Part shown: one piece after another, positions 62,839 to 64,000 of the stretch | Numbering within the stretch: the stretch's first letter is position 1 | Layout: every line of letters starts with the position of its first letter | Assembly (NCBI GenBank): GCA_030835125.1 | Contig: JAUQWM010000014.1 | Coordinates: 1 to 64,000, forward strand | DNA from: Gemmatimonadaceae bacterium | GTDB taxonomy: Bacteria; Gemmatimonadota; Gemmatimonadetes; Gemmatimonadales; Gemmatimonadaceae | Direction of reading: 5' to 3' | Length of the DNA stretch: 64,000 bases | Notes under the pieces: model-generated | Databases searched by the model: none | Told to the model about the DNA's origin: nothing | Seen by the model: only the letters and a program-made list of their open reading frames with translations | Position numbers and translations under genes: made by a program

Positions 62839-64000
62839 CTAGTTCATCCGGATGACCGGCTTCTGGCCAACCACCGGGACCCAGTAGGAGAACCAGTCCA
62901 CGATGCGCAGCATCCGGTCCTTGCTCAGCCGCGGATCGGTGATGCCGTGTCCCTGGCCCGGATACAGCACCAGCTTGACCGGCGCCTTGCCGATCCGTTT
63001 CATCGCCTCGTAGAACTGGATGCTCTGCTCCGGTGAGACGCGCCGGTCGGCGTCGCCCGACTGGATGAGCAGCGGTGTGGTGACGTCCTTGACCTTGCGG
63101 TAGGCAGACCGCTCCACCCAGAGCTCCGGCTTGTCCCACGGCACCGAGTTCAGGAGCATGCCCAGGTAGTCCGAGATGTCGGTCTGTGAAAAGAACGCGG
63201 TGAGGTCGTTGACGCCGGCACCCGCGCTGGCCGCCGCGAATCGCCGGGTCTGGGTCACGCCCCAGAAGGTCTGGAATCCGCCGTAGCTCCATCCCATGAG
63301 ACCCATCTTCGTGGAGTCCGCAATGCCGGCGCGGATCATCTCGGTGACGCCGGAATTCACGTCGACCCAGTCCTTCCCGAGGATGTCGCCATGGTTGAGG
63401 CCGCGGAAACGCTTGCCGTAGCCGGTGGAGCCGCGGAAGTTCGGTTGGAGGACCGCGTACCCCATGCTGCTGAAGACCTGCACCGGGTACGCCGTGTTCG
63501 CGGACGGATACCGCGCCGATGACAGGCCGGCGGGGCCTCCGTGGACCACCACCAGCAACGGGACGCGCGCGCCCTCCCGATACCCCACCGGCAGGGTGAG
63601 CACACCCTCGATCGACTCGCTGTCGGCGGCGGACTTCCAGGTCACCACGCGCTGCGCCCCGTGCCCGAATGAGGTCGCCTGCGGATTCATCGTCGTCAGG
63701 CGCTTCGGTGCGAACGTCGTCCCCATGGACGCGAACACGTCCGGCGGCTCGCTGGCCGTCTCGGAAAGGAACGCGATCGTCCCGCCGGCGGCGCGGAATC
63801 CCGAATTGAACCGCTCGTCGGAGACCCGCTGCGGCGCGCCCGACGGCTTGCCCTGTGCCAGCGGAATTCGGAACAGCGCGCGCCCCGTCTTCACGGCGGC
63901 TTCCACCCAGAGCTCCTGCGCCGTGGCCGTCACGTAGGCCGCATCCTCGTCCAGTGCATCGGTGAGCGACACGGGCTCGCCGGTGGCCAGCGGCACCGTC
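62839..64000 (-). CDS. S9-family serine peptidase, N-terminus outside window
   Basis: The C-terminal 387 residues of a prolyl-oligopeptidase-class enzyme are visible. The end of the beta-propeller is followed by an alpha/beta hydrolase domain with the nucleophile in MGWSYGGFQTFW, the acid in QSGDADRRVSPEQS and the base in YPGQGHGI. It is a second S9 peptidase in the window but not a close copy of the one at 48-50.5 kb. The 5' end is cut by the right edge. The 118 bases downstream contain no gene. Confidence 0.92.
   Translation of the reverse strand, partial: TVPLATGEPVSLTDALDEDAAYVTATAQELWVEAAVKTGRALFRIPLAQGKPSGAPQRVSDERFNSGFRAAGGTIAFLSETASEPPDVFASMGTTFAPKRLTTMNPQATSFGHGAQRVVTWKSAADSESIEGVLTLPVGYREGARVPLLVVVHGGPAGLSSARYPSANTAYPVQVFSSMGYAVLQPNFRGSTGYGKRFRGLNHGDILGKDWVDVNSGVTEMIRAGIADSTKMGLMGWSYGGFQTFWGVTQTRRFAAASAGAGVNDLTAFFSQTDISDYLGMLLNSVPWDKPELWVERSAYRKVKDVTTPLLIQSGDADRRVSPEQSIQFYEAMKRIGKAPVKLVLYPGQGHGITDPRLSKDRMLRIVDWFSYWVPVVGQKPVIRMN

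Overview
This is a 64 kb stretch of a high-GC bacterial chromosome. It carries about 54 genes at high density with many ATGA/GTGA start-stop overlaps. I saw no rRNA, tRNA, CRISPR array, transposase or prophage. The content suggests Gemmatimonadota or a close relative. Pointers are several PknB-type kinases with membrane tails, many exported amidohydrolases, S9, M20, M28 and M48 peptidases, a short carboxypeptidase-regulatory/TonB-plug-like protein, and high GC. The phylum call is inference from gene content, not from a marker gene.

Layout. 1-3.9 kb (minus): Ser/Thr kinase (cut at the left edge) behind a cytoplasmic molybdopterin oxidoreductase. 4.0-7.2 kb: exported protein of unknown role, a small membrane protein and an M48 metallopeptidase. 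7.25-14.0 kb: a giant secreted von Willebrand A protein coupled to the M48 gene. 14.1-20.3 kb: a tight five-gene operon with two B12-type radical SAM enzymes, two undescribed proteins (one GNAT-like) and a GH3-type acyl-adenylating enzyme; this is the best candidate for an undescribed pathway. 20.4-23.0 kb: M55 D-aminopeptidase and a second kinase. 23.0-26.7 kb (minus): TetR-HlyD-ABC-permease drug or metabolite exporter. 26.8-28.9 kb: atypical SDR plus DapA-like aldolase. 28.9-31.9 kb (minus): conserved small protein, WtpA-like lipoprotein, YfcH-type epimerase, AlkA-type glycosylase. 32-36.3 kb: amidohydrolase, M28 peptidase, cupin, M15 peptidase.

36.4-41.9 kb: GMC dehydrogenase with its small Tat subunit, amidohydrolase and PQQ dehydrogenase, which look like periplasmic oxidation of alcohols or sugars. 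41.9-43.5 kb: GlsB-like membrane protein and a tandem pair of exported paralogues. 43.5-47.9 kb: polysaccharide ABC export genes with two GT2 glycosyltransferases. 47.9-51.6 kb: S9 peptidase and the plug-like protein. 51.6-54.8 kb (minus): D-amino-acid transaminase, asparaginase and M20 peptidase. 55.0-58.4 kb (minus): ECF sigma factor, membrane partner and two HEAT-repeat proteins. 58.5-60.2 kb: a DASS anion transporter between inverted 53-bp repeats. 60.2-64 kb: D-threonine-aldolase-like enzyme, CutC, two small proteins and a second S9 peptidase cut at the right edge.

Two sequence-level signals cut across the genes. The first is a dispersed octamer GCCTAACG/CGTTAGGC with 16 exact copies. 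It sits almost always in the same codon phase (Leu-Gly through the rare TTA codon, or Pro-Asn) or at stop codons. The second is a family of 7-bp-period tandem repeats just outside genes.
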